Origin: CAWAYH01 sp963786195
GTDB lineage: Bacteria; Acidobacteriota; Vicinamibacteria; Vicinamibacterales; 2-12-FULL-66-21
Assembly (NCBI GenBank): GCA_963786195.1
Contig: CAWAYH010000013.1
Location: 62,001-126,000, forward strand
Direction: 5' to 3'
Length of the DNA stretch: 64,000 nt
A model generated the notes under the pieces. It did not search any database. It saw nothing but the letters and a program-made list of their open reading frames with translations, and was not told the origin of the DNA. The translations under genes and the position numbers were made by a program. Position 1 is the stretch's first letter. Every line of letters starts with the position of its first letter. Positions 39,894 to 49,248 of the stretch are shown here, in pieces.

Positions 39894-42800
39894 ATGATCA
39901 CCGCCGATCCGCAGTTGCGTGCATCCCGCCTTCGTGAGGTGATGGCAATTCTGGAGGGCGACGCCGACGACCGGGAGTTGCGCCAGGCCTTCACGACCAC
40001 GGTGTTTCATGAATTGCCGGACACCGTGGCGTTGCGGCTCGATGGTCCCGCGCTCGCCGCTGAGCTTCGCGAGTACTTCGAGTTCGTCGCGCGCACGATG
40101 CCGCCGCCCGACCAGCTCTACAAGGGGCTCCCCGGGCTTCACGTCGCGGTGCGGAATCGACCCGGCGATCAGGACGAGAGCTTCGTCGAAACCCACACGC
40201 CGCACGTGCCGTTCATCTTCGAGAGTCTGAAGAGCTACTTTCAGCGCCAGGGCCTTCGGGTCTTCTCCGCGGTCCGGCCCGTCTTCACCGTTCGCCGTCG
40301 ATGGGAACGCGTCGTGTCGATCGGCGGCCCGGTCGAGGACGGCCCACGCGAGCTCTACTGCCGCTTCCGCATCGAGCACATCGAGTCTGCCGAGCGCCTG
40401 CGGCGGATAGAACACCAGATTCTCGCCGTGCTGAAAAGCGTCTTCCTGGCGGTCGAGGATTTCTCAGCGATGACGACGGCCGTGCGCGATCTCTCGACAC
40501 GGCTGACGACGTCCCGCAGCAACGCGTCGGAAGCGCGGACCACGCGGGAATTCCTCGACTGGCTCCTCGCCAACAACTATGTCTTCATGGGGCTGGCGCG
40601 CTATCGATCGGATGGCGGAACGCAGCTCCAGGCCGACGCAGAAGGGGCCCTCGGGTTGTTCAGGGATCCGACGATGATCCCCGTGGTCTACCCCGGGTTG
40701 CTCGAGCGTCAGCAGCAGCTCATTCAACAGGACGATCGCAGCGATCGCGTCATGTCGATCGACTACGGTGCGGGGGCCTCGGCGCTTCACCAGCTCGACC
40801 CGCTGGATGACATCGTGATCCGCGAGTGGCGCAGCGGCGGCGGTCTGGCCGCCAAGACATGGCTGGTCGGCCGGTTCTCGAAGAGCGTCCTTTCGGCCGG
40901 CGCGCAGGAGATCCCGCTCCTGAAAGAGAAGCTGGCCTGGCTCCTCGAGCACAGCGGCGCGGCCCGGAACAGCCATGCGTATCGGGAAACACGCGCCCTG
41001 TTCAATCGGGTTCCCAAGCGCGAGTTGTTCTACGCGGACGTAGCCGCGATCAAGAGCATCCTCGACCGCATGATCCATGTGTCGAGCGACGACGACATCG
41101 CGGTCAGCGCGCGCGACGGTGCCGGCTACCACGCCGTCTGCACAGCCTTCTCCAACCTTCACTATTCACACCAGGCGGCGGAACAGCTGACCGGCGCGCT
41201 GGCCGACGCCATCGGCCCGATCTCCAGTCAGGCATCCGCCGATTGCGGATCGATGGCGCTGCTCATCTTCTACTTCGAGGCCGCGACGCTGACGCATCCG
41301 ATCGATCTCGAGCGCGTCCGCGCCATCGTCCGGGACGTGACGACCACATGGGAGGTTCGTGCGGCGACCGCGTTGGAACAGGCGTACGGTCCAACCGAGG
41401 GTCGCCGGCTCTTTCGACGCTACGTGAACGACCGCTCGCGCAGCGGGCTCTACCGCGAGACGACGCCGGCCGAGCAGGTCCCTGAGGACGTGCGGCGGCT
41501 CGACCGGCTCGAGAGCCGGCTCGAGGTGCGGGTGCTTCCTGAATCGACGGAGTCCGTCACCGTCAAGCTCTTCTCGCCGACTCCGCTCGAGCTCGTCGAC
41601 ACCATCCGGACGTTCGAACATCTCGGCCTCAACGTCCGGGAGCAGCTGACGATTCCGATCGCGCTTCCCGACGGCCGCCGGGCGTTCATCGAACGATTGC
41701 GCATCGAAGCGCCCGCAGCCGTCGTGACGTCGATCGCAGAGGCTGAGGACAACTGCGTCGCGGCGCTGCGGGCACTGCATGAGGGCGTGGCGACCAACGA
41801 TCCGCTCAACGGGCTGGTGCTCAGCGAGCGTCTCGGCTGGCGCGACGTCGACCTGCTGCGCACGCTGCGCAATCACCTGCTGCAAATCCGGTCGCACTAT
41901 ACGGCGGACACGACCACGGCCGTGCTGCTGCGCAACAGCGGCGTGGCGCGGGCGTTGTTCCAGGCGTTTGCGGCACGCTTCGATCCGGCGATCACGGACC
42001 GCGACCAGGCGATCGCAGCGGCCGACGAACGGCTTGCCGACACCCGCCAGCGCGTGACCAGCCTGCTGGACGACGAGATCCTGCAGAGTCTCGACAATCT
42101 GATGCGCGCGATCGTGCGGACCAACTTCTACCAGCGTCCGGAACGGCCCGTCCTCAGCATCAAGGTCGAGAGCGCGAAGGTGGATCGCATGGTGTCGCCG
42201 CGGCCGCTGTTCGAGATTTACGTGCACTCGCGGCTGCTCGAGGGCATCCACTTGCGGGGAGGCCGTGTGGCGCGCGGCGGGCTCCGGTGGAGCGATCGGC
42301 ACGACGATTTCCGGACCGAGATCCTCGGCTTGATGCAGACCCAGATGCTCAAGAACTCCATCATCGTGCCCGTCGGCTCCAAGGGCGGGTTCGTGCTGAA
42401 GGGCCGCGTGCCGGCGCGTCCCGCGCTCGACTCGTACCTGGTGGAGCGTTATCGGGAATTCGTGTCCGGCCTGCTCGACGTGACCGACACCATCGCCGAG
42501 GGAGGGGTCCTGCACCCACCCTCCGTCGTCCGGTACGACGATGACGATCCCTATCTCGTCGTTGCGGCCGACAAGGGCACGGCGCACCTGTCCGACACCG
42601 CCAACCAGGTCTCACAGCAATACGGATTCTGGCTGCGGGACGCGTTCGCATCGGGTGGGACGCATGGCTACGATCACAAGAAGCAGGCGATCACCGCGCG
42701 CGGCGCGTGGGTCTCGGTTCGGAATCACTTGAGATACATCGGGCTCGACCCCGACCAGCGGCCATTCACCGTCGTCGGCATCGGCGACATGTCGGGCGAC

Positions 42801-44132
42801 GTCTTCGGCAACGGCCTGCTCCAGAGTCGAAAGATCGCGCTGCTCGCTGCGTTCAACGCGCAGCACATCTTCATCGATCCGCAGCCGGACCCCGAGCGCA
42901 GCTTCGTCGAACGCGAGCGGCTGTTCCGCCTGCCGCGATCGACCTGGCGTGACTACGACCCCACGATCCTGAGCGACGGCGGCGGCGTCTACGACCGCCA
43001 GGCGAAGGTCGTTCCGCTCAGTTCACGAACACGCCAGTGGCTGGCGCTGGGCGATGAGCCGGTCAGCGGAGAGGACGTCATTCGGCGGCTTCTGACCGCT
43101 CCCGTCGATCTCCTCTACAACGGCGGCATCGGCACCTACGTGAAGGCGACCAGCGAGACCGACGCGGAGGTCGGGGATCGCACCAACGACCGGGTGCGGG
43201 TGGACGCCAGGCAGGTGCGCGCTCGCGTCGTCGCCGAGGGCGGCAACCTGGGGCTTACGCAAAAGGCGCGGATCGAATACTGGATCGCGGGCGGGTGCAT
43301 CAACACGGATGCGGTGGACAACTCCGGCGGCGTGGACATGTCGGATCACGAGGTCAACATCAAGATCCTGCTCGACCTGCTGGTGACTCGCGGCGTGCTC
43401 GCCGGGCGGATGGAGCGCAACGAGCTGCTGGCGCAGATGTCCGAAGCCGTCGCCGAGCTCGTGCTGCAAGACAACGCCAACCAGGTGCATGCGCTGGACC
43501 TCGACGGGCTGCGAAGCGTGGACCGGTTCGAGGAGTTCATCGCGTTGATCGCCGACCTCATCGCCAAGCGGGTGATGCATCGCCTGGACGATGCCGTGCC
43601 GCCGCGCGAAGACCTGATGGCGCTGGCGAGGGACCGAGGCATCCCGCGTCCGCTCCTGGCCGTCATGCTGGGACGGGTGAAGAATTGGGCGTACGAGCAA
43701 TTGATCAAGAGCCGCGTGGTCGATACGCCCGCCGCCGCGGGCTTTCTCACGTCGTACTTCCCGGCGCAGCTTCGCGAGCGCTTCGGTGAGTACTTCGAGC
43801 TCCACCCGCTCCGCCGCGAGATCATCGCGACGGGAGCGGTCAACAGCATCATCAATCAGGCAGGAGTGACCTTTCTGCCCCGCATGATGGCGGCGACGAC
43901 GCAGGATGTGGGGGCGATCGTCGCGGCCTACCTGGAAGCGGACGCCAAGTCAGGCGCCGCTGCCCTGAGGGCCCGCACGCGCGCAGCTGGCTACGAGCCG
44001 GCCCGCGAGCACGAGTTGCTGATCGACATCGAGCAGGCGATCGAGGCGCTCACCCTTGACGTCCTTGCGGGCCGGGCACCCGATCAGGAGGCGCGATTCA
44101 GCGGCGTGCGCGCGAGCCTGTCGATGACGTGA
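39894..44132 (+). CDS. NAD-specific glutamate dehydrogenase, large type
   Basis: Oxidises glutamate to 2-oxoglutarate and ammonia with NAD. It is 1,412 aa and intact. The catalytic region has the family segment GGRVARGGLRWSDRHDDFRTE, MLKNSIIVPVGSKGGFVLKG near residue 828, GIGDMSGDVFGNG and VAEGGNLGLTQKARIEY. The N-terminal half has the ACT-like regulatory parts of the roughly 180-kDa group, but the protein is shorter than the usual 1,600 residues. I chose ATG 39894, preceded by GAGAGG at eight bases, over an upstream TTG. Confidence 0.93.
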   Translation: MITADPQLRASRLREVMAILEGDADDRELRQAFTTTVFHELPDTVALRLDGPALAAELREYFEFVARTMPPPDQLYKGLPGLHVAVRNRPGDQDESFVETHTPHVPFIFESLKSYFQRQGLRVFSAVRPVFTVRRRWERVVSIGGPVEDGPRELYCRFRIEHIESAERLRRIEHQILAVLKSVFLAVEDFSAMTTAVRDLSTRLTTSRSNASEARTTREFLDWLLANNYVFMGLARYRSDGGTQLQADAEGALGLFRDPTMIPVVYPGLLERQQQLIQQDDRSDRVMSIDYGAGASALHQLDPLDDIVIREWRSGGGLAAKTWLVGRFSKSVLSAGAQEIPLLKEKLAWLLEHSGAARNSHAYRETRALFNRVPKRELFYADVAAIKSILDRMIHVSSDDDIAVSARDGAGYHAVCTAFSNLHYSHQAAEQLTGALADAIGPISSQASADCGSMALLIFYFEAATLTHPIDLERVRAIVRDVTTTWEVRAATALEQAYGPTEGRRLFRRYVNDRSRSGLYRETTPAEQVPEDVRRLDRLESRLEVRVLPESTESVTVKLFSPTPLELVDTIRTFEHLGLNVREQLTIPIALPDGRRAFIERLRIEAPAAVVTSIAEAEDNCVAALRALHEGVATNDPLNGLVLSERLGWRDVDLLRTLRNHLLQIRSHYTADTTTAVLLRNSGVARALFQAFAARFDPAITDRDQAIAAADERLADTRQRVTSLLDDEILQSLDNLMRAIVRTNFYQRPERPVLSIKVESAKVDRMVSPRPLFEIYVHSRLLEGIHLRGGRVARGGLRWSDRHDDFRTEILGLMQTQMLKNSIIVPVGSKGGFVLKGRVPARPALDSYLVERYREFVSGLLDVTDTIAEGGVLHPPSVVRYDDDDPYLVVAADKGTAHLSDTANQVSQQYGFWLRDAFASGGTHGYDHKKQAITARGAWVSVRNHLRYIGLDPDQRPFTVVGIGDMSGDVFGNGLLQSRKIALLAAFNAQHIFIDPQPDPERSFVERERLFRLPRSTWRDYDPTILSDGGGVYDRQAKVVPLSSRTRQWLALGDEPVSGEDVIRRLLTAPVDLLYNGGIGTYVKATSETDAEVGDRTNDRVRVDARQVRARVVAEGGNLGLTQKARIEYWIAGGCINTDAVDNSGGVDMSDHEVNIKILLDLLVTRGVLAGRMERNELLAQMSEAVAELVLQDNANQVHALDLDGLRSVDRFEEFIALIADLIAKRVMHRLDDAVPPREDLMALARDRGIPRPLLAVMLGRVKNWAYEQLIKSRVVDTPAAAGFLTSYFPAQLRERFGEYFELHPLRREIIATGAVNSIINQAGVTFLPRMMAATTQDVGAIVAAYLEADAKSGAAALRARTRAAGYEPAREHELLIDIEQAIEALTLDVLAGRAPDQEARFSGVRASLSMT

Positions 44133-44165
44133 GTTCGTGACTATTGATGGTAAAGGAAGGCCGTG

Positions 44166-45544
44166 ATGAGAATAACCGCCCTGGCGGTTTTCGCGACGAG
44201 TCTGGCTATCGCTTCTCTGTCTGCCCAGTCGAAGCAGCTCGAACGGGCGCTGGAACGCATCGAGAAGAATGACGTGAACGGCCTCCGCCGGCTGCTGCAG
44301 GACGACCGGTCGCTGGTGCAGCGGACGGAGGCCGGCGTGGTGCCCCACTGGCAATGGACGCTCCTGCACGCGGCTACCGCCGGCGGCGCGTCGCTCGAGA
44401 TCGTCGGCGCGCTGATCGACGCGGGAGCGGAGGTCAACCCCAGGGACAACGAGGGGAACACGCCGCTGCATTTCGCAATGAAACGTATCGGCCGGGAGAA
44501 AGTGCCGGTGCGCGACTACGAGGGGATCATCCGGCTGCTGCTCGAGAAGAAGGCGCGACGTCCGCGCGCTCAACGTCGGCGGCGCGATCGCCGCTGCATA
44601 CGGCGGCGGCCTTTCGCGCCGACCCTCCGGCTGTCGAGCTCCTGCTTCAGGCCGGCGCGGAGGTGAACCGGAAAACGCTGCCAAGTTACGACGCATGGAC
44701 ACCGCTGCACGGAGCCACGGCGAGAAACAGCGCCGGCATTGTCGCTGTCCTCCTGAAGTACGGGGCCGACCTCACGGCAACGGACGGAAGGGGCGCGACG
44801 GCACTGCAGGTGGCTGAACGCAGCGGTTTCGCGGATACGGCCAAGCTTCTTCGCAGCGCGGCAGCCGCCGCGGCGCCAGTGACCGCCGCGCCGCCGGCCA
44901 CGACGGCACCGCCACCTGCCGCTGCGACGCCAGTGACTGCCGCGCCGCCGGCCGCGACGACACCGCCACCTGCCGCCGCAACGCCACCGGGGACGACGGC
45001 GGGCGGAGTCGCGCAGGGGCGAGTGCTCTGGAACGGGCAGCCCGTCGCCGGCGCGACGGTCTTCGTCGCCGACAACCCGAACGCGCCGGTTCGGTACGGA
45101 ACGGTCGTGACCGACGAGCTGGGACGCTTCATGATCTCCGGCATTCCCGAAGGCACTCGATTCATCGGCGTGCAGGCCGATCGGCGGGTCTACTTTGGCA
45201 ACGGCGCGAGCTTCACGGTGACGGCGACGAAGCCGTTCGCGCAGGACTTCTACCTGTGCAAGCGCTTCGAGACTGTGGCTCCGTCGCACAACGAGACCGT
45301 CTCAGGCCGACCGGTGCTTCGCTGGGACCCGTATCCCGGTGCGGCGCGCTACTACGTCGGCGTAGTCTCGCGAGGCAATCGCGCGTTCAGCCAGGGAGGC
45401 CCGGCGGGAAACCTGACGGCGACGAGCGTTCAGGTGGACGTCGATCTTCCCGCGGGCGCCTACCAGTGGCGAGTGCACGCGTACACCGCCGGCGGCCAGG
45501 TCATCGCGTGCAGCACCCCGCTCACGTTCACGGTTCGCCCGTGA
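44166..45544 (+). CDS. Secreted ankyrin-repeat protein with carboxypeptidase-regulatory-like domain, one frameshift
   Basis: A signal peptide (ALAVFATSLAIASLSAQS) is followed by about five ankyrin repeats (HWQWTLLHAATAGGASLEIV, NEGNTPLHFAMKR, WTPLHGATARNSAGIV, GATALQVAERSGFADTAKLL). Next come a Pro/Ala/Thr linker made of a 54-base duplicated unit (44873-44985), a carboxypeptidase-regulatory-like beta-sandwich (VLWNGQPVAGATVFVAD, LGRFMISGIPEGTRF) and a fibronectin-III-like end (RPVLRWDPYPGAARYYV). One frame break near 44555 lies within an ankyrin unit. About 460 residues. It starts 30 bases after the glutamate dehydrogenase gene. Probably a periplasmic binding scaffold. Confidence 0.8.
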
Positions 45545-45554
45545 CCTCTAGTAT

Positions 45555-45638
45555 CCGAGGGGCTTCGCCCCTCGGACTCCCCCACACGCGCTCTCGCCCT
45601 TCGACGTCGCTCAGGGCGACCCTGAGCCTGTCGAAGGG
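45555..45638. repeat. Two GC-rich intergenic palindromes
   Basis: CCGAGGGGC-TTC-GCCCCTCGG (45555-45575) is a perfect 9-bp hairpin. CCCTTCGAC...GTCGAAGGG (45597-45638) encloses GCTCAGG/CCTGAGC, making a nested hairpin. The second resembles a palindrome seen between genes in many bacteria. The 230 bases 45545-45772 hold only these repeats and low-complexity GC sequence; no gene is seen. Confidence 0.65.
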
Positions 45639-45772
45639 TCGCGCGCCGCTTCGCCGGCGCGCTCCGGTCGCGTGGCTCGCTCGCGATGCTCGCTCGCTTC
45701 GTGGAAAGAGCGGCAGGTTTATCAGAGGTTCTAGACTAGCATCAGCCGTCCCGGCTAACCAGGCGAGGGCAC

Positions 45773-46240
45773 ATGGCGAAAAAGAAAGTCGCCCGCAAGA
45801 AGGTCAGACACGTCGCCACCAAGTCCAAACGCAAACCTGCGCCGCGCCAATCGAAGAAGCTGGATCCGCTCGTCGCGGCCGTGAAGGGCGCCGAGCGCCG
45901 GGAAATCGGAGGCGTTCGCCTCGACGTTGCACGGGCCGGCGGGGCACGCGTCAAGCGCATGGTGTACCCCGTTGGATTCCGGTGGCCGGTTCACATGAAA
46001 CCGATCGTCGGGACGGACCTGTGTATGCACGCCCACGTGGGCTTTCTGGCGCGCGGCGAAATCCACATCGAGTACGCCGACGGCTGCGTCGTCGAACACA
46101 AGGCCCCCCAGATCGTGGCGATCGAGCCGGGGCATGACGGGTGGGTTGTGGGCAGGGAGCCCGTGGTGCTGATCGAATTCGACTTCGAGGGCGACACGAT
46201 CGGCCGGCTCGGCATGCCCGAGGCCCATCGTCACTCGTAA
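45773..46240 (+). CDS. Cupin-fold protein with Lys/Arg-rich N-terminus
   Basis: Protein of 155 aa. The first 30 residues are strongly basic (MAKKKVARKKVRHVATKSKR), perhaps a nucleic-acid-binding or disordered tail. The rest looks like a single small cupin barrel: VYPVGFRWPVHMKPIVG, MHAHVGFLARGEIHIEYADG and IVAIEPGHDGWVVGREPVVLIEFDF. These fit the two conserved cupin motifs with HAH as candidate metal ligands. No enzyme can be assigned. It stands alone between repeats and a convergent gene. Confidence 0.72.
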   Translation: MAKKKVARKKVRHVATKSKRKPAPRQSKKLDPLVAAVKGAERREIGGVRLDVARAGGARVKRMVYPVGFRWPVHMKPIVGTDLCMHAHVGFLARGEIHIEYADGCVVEHKAPQIVAIEPGHDGWVVGREPVVLIEFDFEGDTIGRLGMPEAHRHS

Positions 46241-46270
46241 CGTGCGGTTCGACGCCAGCGCACCCTCCGA

Positions 46271-47825
46271 TCAACCGCCCGAGCGGCTGGCGGCGAGCGG
46301 ATGATTCTTGGGCACCCAGCCGCCGTTGATGCAAACCCCGCCGCCCAGCGTCGTGAACGGATCCGGCATCGTACAGGTGCCGGGCGTGGGAGATGGTTGT
46401 GGGTTTGGCGGCGGCGCGAGCGGATGGCCTCGCGGCACCCAGCCGCCGTTGACGCACACCCCGCCGCCCATCGTCACGAAGGGATCCGGCGTGGTGCAAT
46501 TGCCCGGGGTCGGCGCTGGTCCTGAGTTCGGTGGCACGAGCGGATGTCCCCGCGGCACCCACCCACTGTTGACGCAGACGCCGCCGCCGAGGACCACAAA
46601 TGGATCGGGCGTCGTGCACCCCGAGAGTCGGGCGTCGGAGCCGCCGAAAGGCGTCGACGTTCCGACGATGACCACGACGGAAGATGCACTTGGGACGATC
46701 CACTCAGGTGCCGTGGCGTGGCTCTCGATCGCAAGTGAGAAGGGCAAAGTGAGCGCACCGGGCATGGCGACCCCATGCTGATTGAGCTCAAGAATCGATG
46801 TCGTTCGGGGGAAAACAGTTCTGTTCAGCCCCGAGAGCACGAAGGTTCCGGCGACCGGCGAGTAGGAGAGATCCATCACCCCAGCGTTGGAAGTCACTGT
46901 GTCGAACGTGGAGGTAATCAAGCCCCTGGCGACGACATTTCCGTTGGCGTCAAGTTCTGCGCCATCCGTGTTCATTGCTGCGCCGGCGTTATTCACCCCA
47001 TGGGCGCCAACCGCGAGGTAGTTTCCCGTCGCGCTGTTGACCGCGAGTGCGCCGAAATTCAGCCCAATCCCTAGCGCGGTGCGGCTCTGGGTCGTGGTGT
47101 CGGCCAGGACCGTGGCCAGCATCTTCTGGAGCTCCTCGGAGGTACATCACACCGAACTCGCCCGCGATTGGATTCCAGACGACCCGCAGTTCGTAGCAGG
47201 AGAACGAGAACTCGGAGCTCTGGCAACTGAACGCCGGATCGGAGGAAAGCGTCGACTCTCCTATCGGTTGTGCGTTCTCATTCAACCGGACGAGCGTTGT
47301 CACGAACCCGACGCCCCTTGCGACCCTCACGAGTGCGACAAGGAACACGCGACCTACCGGAGAGTAGGCGATGTCGGCCTTGTGGATGCCCTGGAATAGC
47401 GGCTCAGTAAAGACGGTCATCATGGGACCGACGAGCCCACCCGGGTAGCGCACCACCTGCGCATGGACCTGTTGCGTATTCGTCGGCTGTTGGAAAGGCG
47501 ATTCGTTCCGGGCCCCCCAGATGACAACAAATCCGCCGAGGCCGTCGCTCACGTGGGCACTGTAGACGACCCGCACGAAGTAGTCGGCGCTGCGGGGGTT
47601 GACGAGCACGGTACTAATAGTGCCGCCTGCGCGGTCCATGAAGCGGCCCACAAAACCCTGCACCGTCGACCCGCTCACGCCGAAATACACATCGTGGACC
47701 GGATCGTACGCGACATCCTCTGCGAAACCTGGAGACCGAGCCAGTTCAACGAGCTGAGCGGAAGCCGGGGCGGCGGCGAGGCAGATCGCTAGCGCAGCGA
47801 GAACAATCTTCAAAGGGTTGCACAT
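46271..47825 (-). CDS. Secreted protein with three C-terminal Cys-pair repeats, one frameshift
   Basis: A signal peptide (IVLAALAICLAAAPASA) precedes about 400 residues of beta-rich sequence with propeller-like units (AEDVAYDPVHDVYFGVSGS, ADIAYSPVGRVFLVALV, VVWNPIAGEFGVMYL). The frame slips near 47130. The C-terminus has three units of about 37 residues: CTTPDPFVVLGGGVCVNSGW, CTTPDPFVTMGGGVCVNGGW and CTMPDPFTTLGGGVCINGGW, each followed by VP[RK]xHPL and a Pro-rich spacer. Each unit has two Cys likely to form a disulfide. Function unknown; the repeats look like a surface or wall-binding module (inference). Confidence 0.75.
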
Positions 47826-47905
47826 CGTTCCACTGGACTGTTATTTGTCAGCGCCACAATACGCGAGACCACTCAAGCAGAGAATCACGAGGGGTGTGAA
47901 ATTGG

Positions 47906-47979
47906 TCGGGATGCCGGGATTCGAACCCGGGACCCCCTGACCCCCAGTCAGGTGCGCTACCAGGCTGCGCTACATCCCG
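47906..47979 (-). tRNA. tRNA-Pro (anticodon GGG)
   Basis: Acceptor stem CGGGATG/CATCCCG, anticodon stem-loop CCTGA-CTGGGGG-TCAGG (anticodon GGG) and T arm GGGTTCGAATCCC are canonical. It is 74 bases with an A discriminator; CCA is not encoded. A recombinase remnant lies just upstream on the same strand, so the tRNA may be an old attachment site. Confidence 0.95.
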
Positions 47980-48085
47980 TCTTTGCAGATCCTTGATTCT
48001 ACTCCGATTTCCGGCAGCGTGCTCGTTCGCCTCCTTCGCTTTCCTGGCGAAAACTGTCGCAAACCTGTCCCAAAACCCCGAACTC

Positions 48086-48300
48086 TCATCCGGCCTGACC
48101 CAAAACGCCCGCAGACTCGTTCGCGGTGCGATTCAGCCTCTGCAGCGCCTCGCGTTTCATCTGCAACTTCATCTGCGAGTGACTTCTCGAAGACCTTCGC
48201 ATCACCCTGCCGGAGGAGCTGCGTCACCCACTCGTCGGCAACGCCCCGCACTCAAGCGCGTCGCGAAGGTCGAGCGCAGATTCCGAAGTCCGGTCTCTGT
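48086..48300 (-). pseudogene. Degraded tyrosine recombinase (phage-type integrase) C-terminus
   Basis: Reading the minus strand with two single-base corrections gives LRNLRSTFATRLSAG, then GVADEWVTQLLRQGDAKVFE, then the Tyr-bearing KYSQMKLQMKREALQRLNR and a stop at 48086. This matches the end of tyrosine recombinases: the Arg of the catalytic box in LRSTFATRL, and the nucleophilic Tyr about 30 residues later. The core-binding and N-terminal domains are missing, replaced by the IS21-like remnant upstream. It ends about 105 bases from tRNA-Pro, the classic integrase-next-to-tRNA arrangement. Confidence 0.65.
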
Positions 48301-48451
48301 GATGATGCGCACGACGTTCCGCAAGTAGCTCGGAGCTTGCGCTTCGATTCGCTGCTGCTGGACCATGACACGTAATGCGGCGGGAACACTCCTTTCACCG
48401 CAACGGGGAACTCGACGCCCCAGCACGGATTGGACGGTAACAGCTTCCCTC

Positions 48452-49042
48452 GGTGGACACCCAAAACCGGCCATCAATGGACACCTGTAAACCGGCCATT
48501 TCGAGTAGCGACTCGAGACGTTGACGCCGGCGAGGAACAGCACGTTCCTACGCCGCATGAGCAACGTCTTGGACGACGACAAGCGACATCAGATTGTGGC
48601 GCTGGGGCGACTGGGCTGGTCGCTGCGGCGCATCGAGCAGGCGACCGGCGCTCGCCGCGAAACGATCAGCGGCTATCTGAAGGCCGCCGGGATCGCCGTG
48701 CGTGGACCTGGGCGGCCCGGCGAAGCAAAACCAAAACCGGCCATGTCACCGCCGGAGGTGCCCACCGACCTCGGCCCGGCAAAACCGGCCATTTCTTCGG
48801 AGGTGTCCACCGACTCTGAGCCGTCAGAGACGCACCCGGCCACTCGACCAGATGCACGAGTCCGCGTGGCGCGCTTCTCCGACAAGGGGAAGACGCAGGT
48901 CGAGATCGTAGGGGTCGCGGCCCTGATCGGCGCGCAGCGCAGGGCAACCAAGGCGCGCGCCTCACGAGCAAACGGGCGACTTGGCGGTCGACCGCGCAAG
49001 ACCGCGGCCACGACAGCCCGACGCGCAAAGGCAACACGTTGA
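48452..49042 (+). mobile_element. IS21-family remnant: terminal repeats plus 5' end of istA
   Basis: Two direct copies of GGACACC(C/T)..AAACCGGCCAT at 48454-48501 look like the multiple terminal repeats of an IS21 end. They precede a frame beginning MSNVLDDDKRHQIVALGRLGW and RRIEQATGARRETISGYLKA, the helix-turn-helix of IstA transposases. Two more AAAACCGGCCAT motifs occur inside the frame (48728, 48779). No catalytic DDE domain and no istB follow, so the element is a remnant. Confidence 0.7.
48557..49042 (+). pseudogene. Truncated IS21 transposase IstA with foreign C-terminus
   Basis: Open frame of 161 residues. The first 90 match IstA (HTH, then KPAMSPPEVPTD and KPAISSEVSTDS spacer units). 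From about 48820 on, the sequence (VRVARFSDKGKTQVEIVGVA, then ASRANGRLGGRPRKTA) no longer looks like IstA and ends in a basic tail. Probably an in-frame fusion after deletion. Expression is doubtful; a DNA-binding product is conceivable because the helix-turn-helix is complete. Confidence 0.55.
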
Positions 49043-49248
49043 GCGTACCCGGACCTGTTACGCCGTTCGATCTGAGTTCGTCCAGCCGCCGCAAACACCC
49101 GTCCAGGTGGTTCCAACCGCGACATGCGGCTCACCAGCCTCCGCTCGAGGCTCCGCGGAGGCTGTCCGCCCAAGCGCGGAGCGCGACGGCGGCCCTGTTT
49201 TAATCCATCCGAGAGCTTCGGCTGGCCTCGGCCCCCCGTTCACCGTCT

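Noticed and set aside
41166..42587. Long open frame (473 codons) on the minus strand
   Set aside because: It lies fully inside the glutamate dehydrogenase gene, has His/Arg/Asp-rich shadow composition and no recognisable motif; typical of high-G+C antisense frames.
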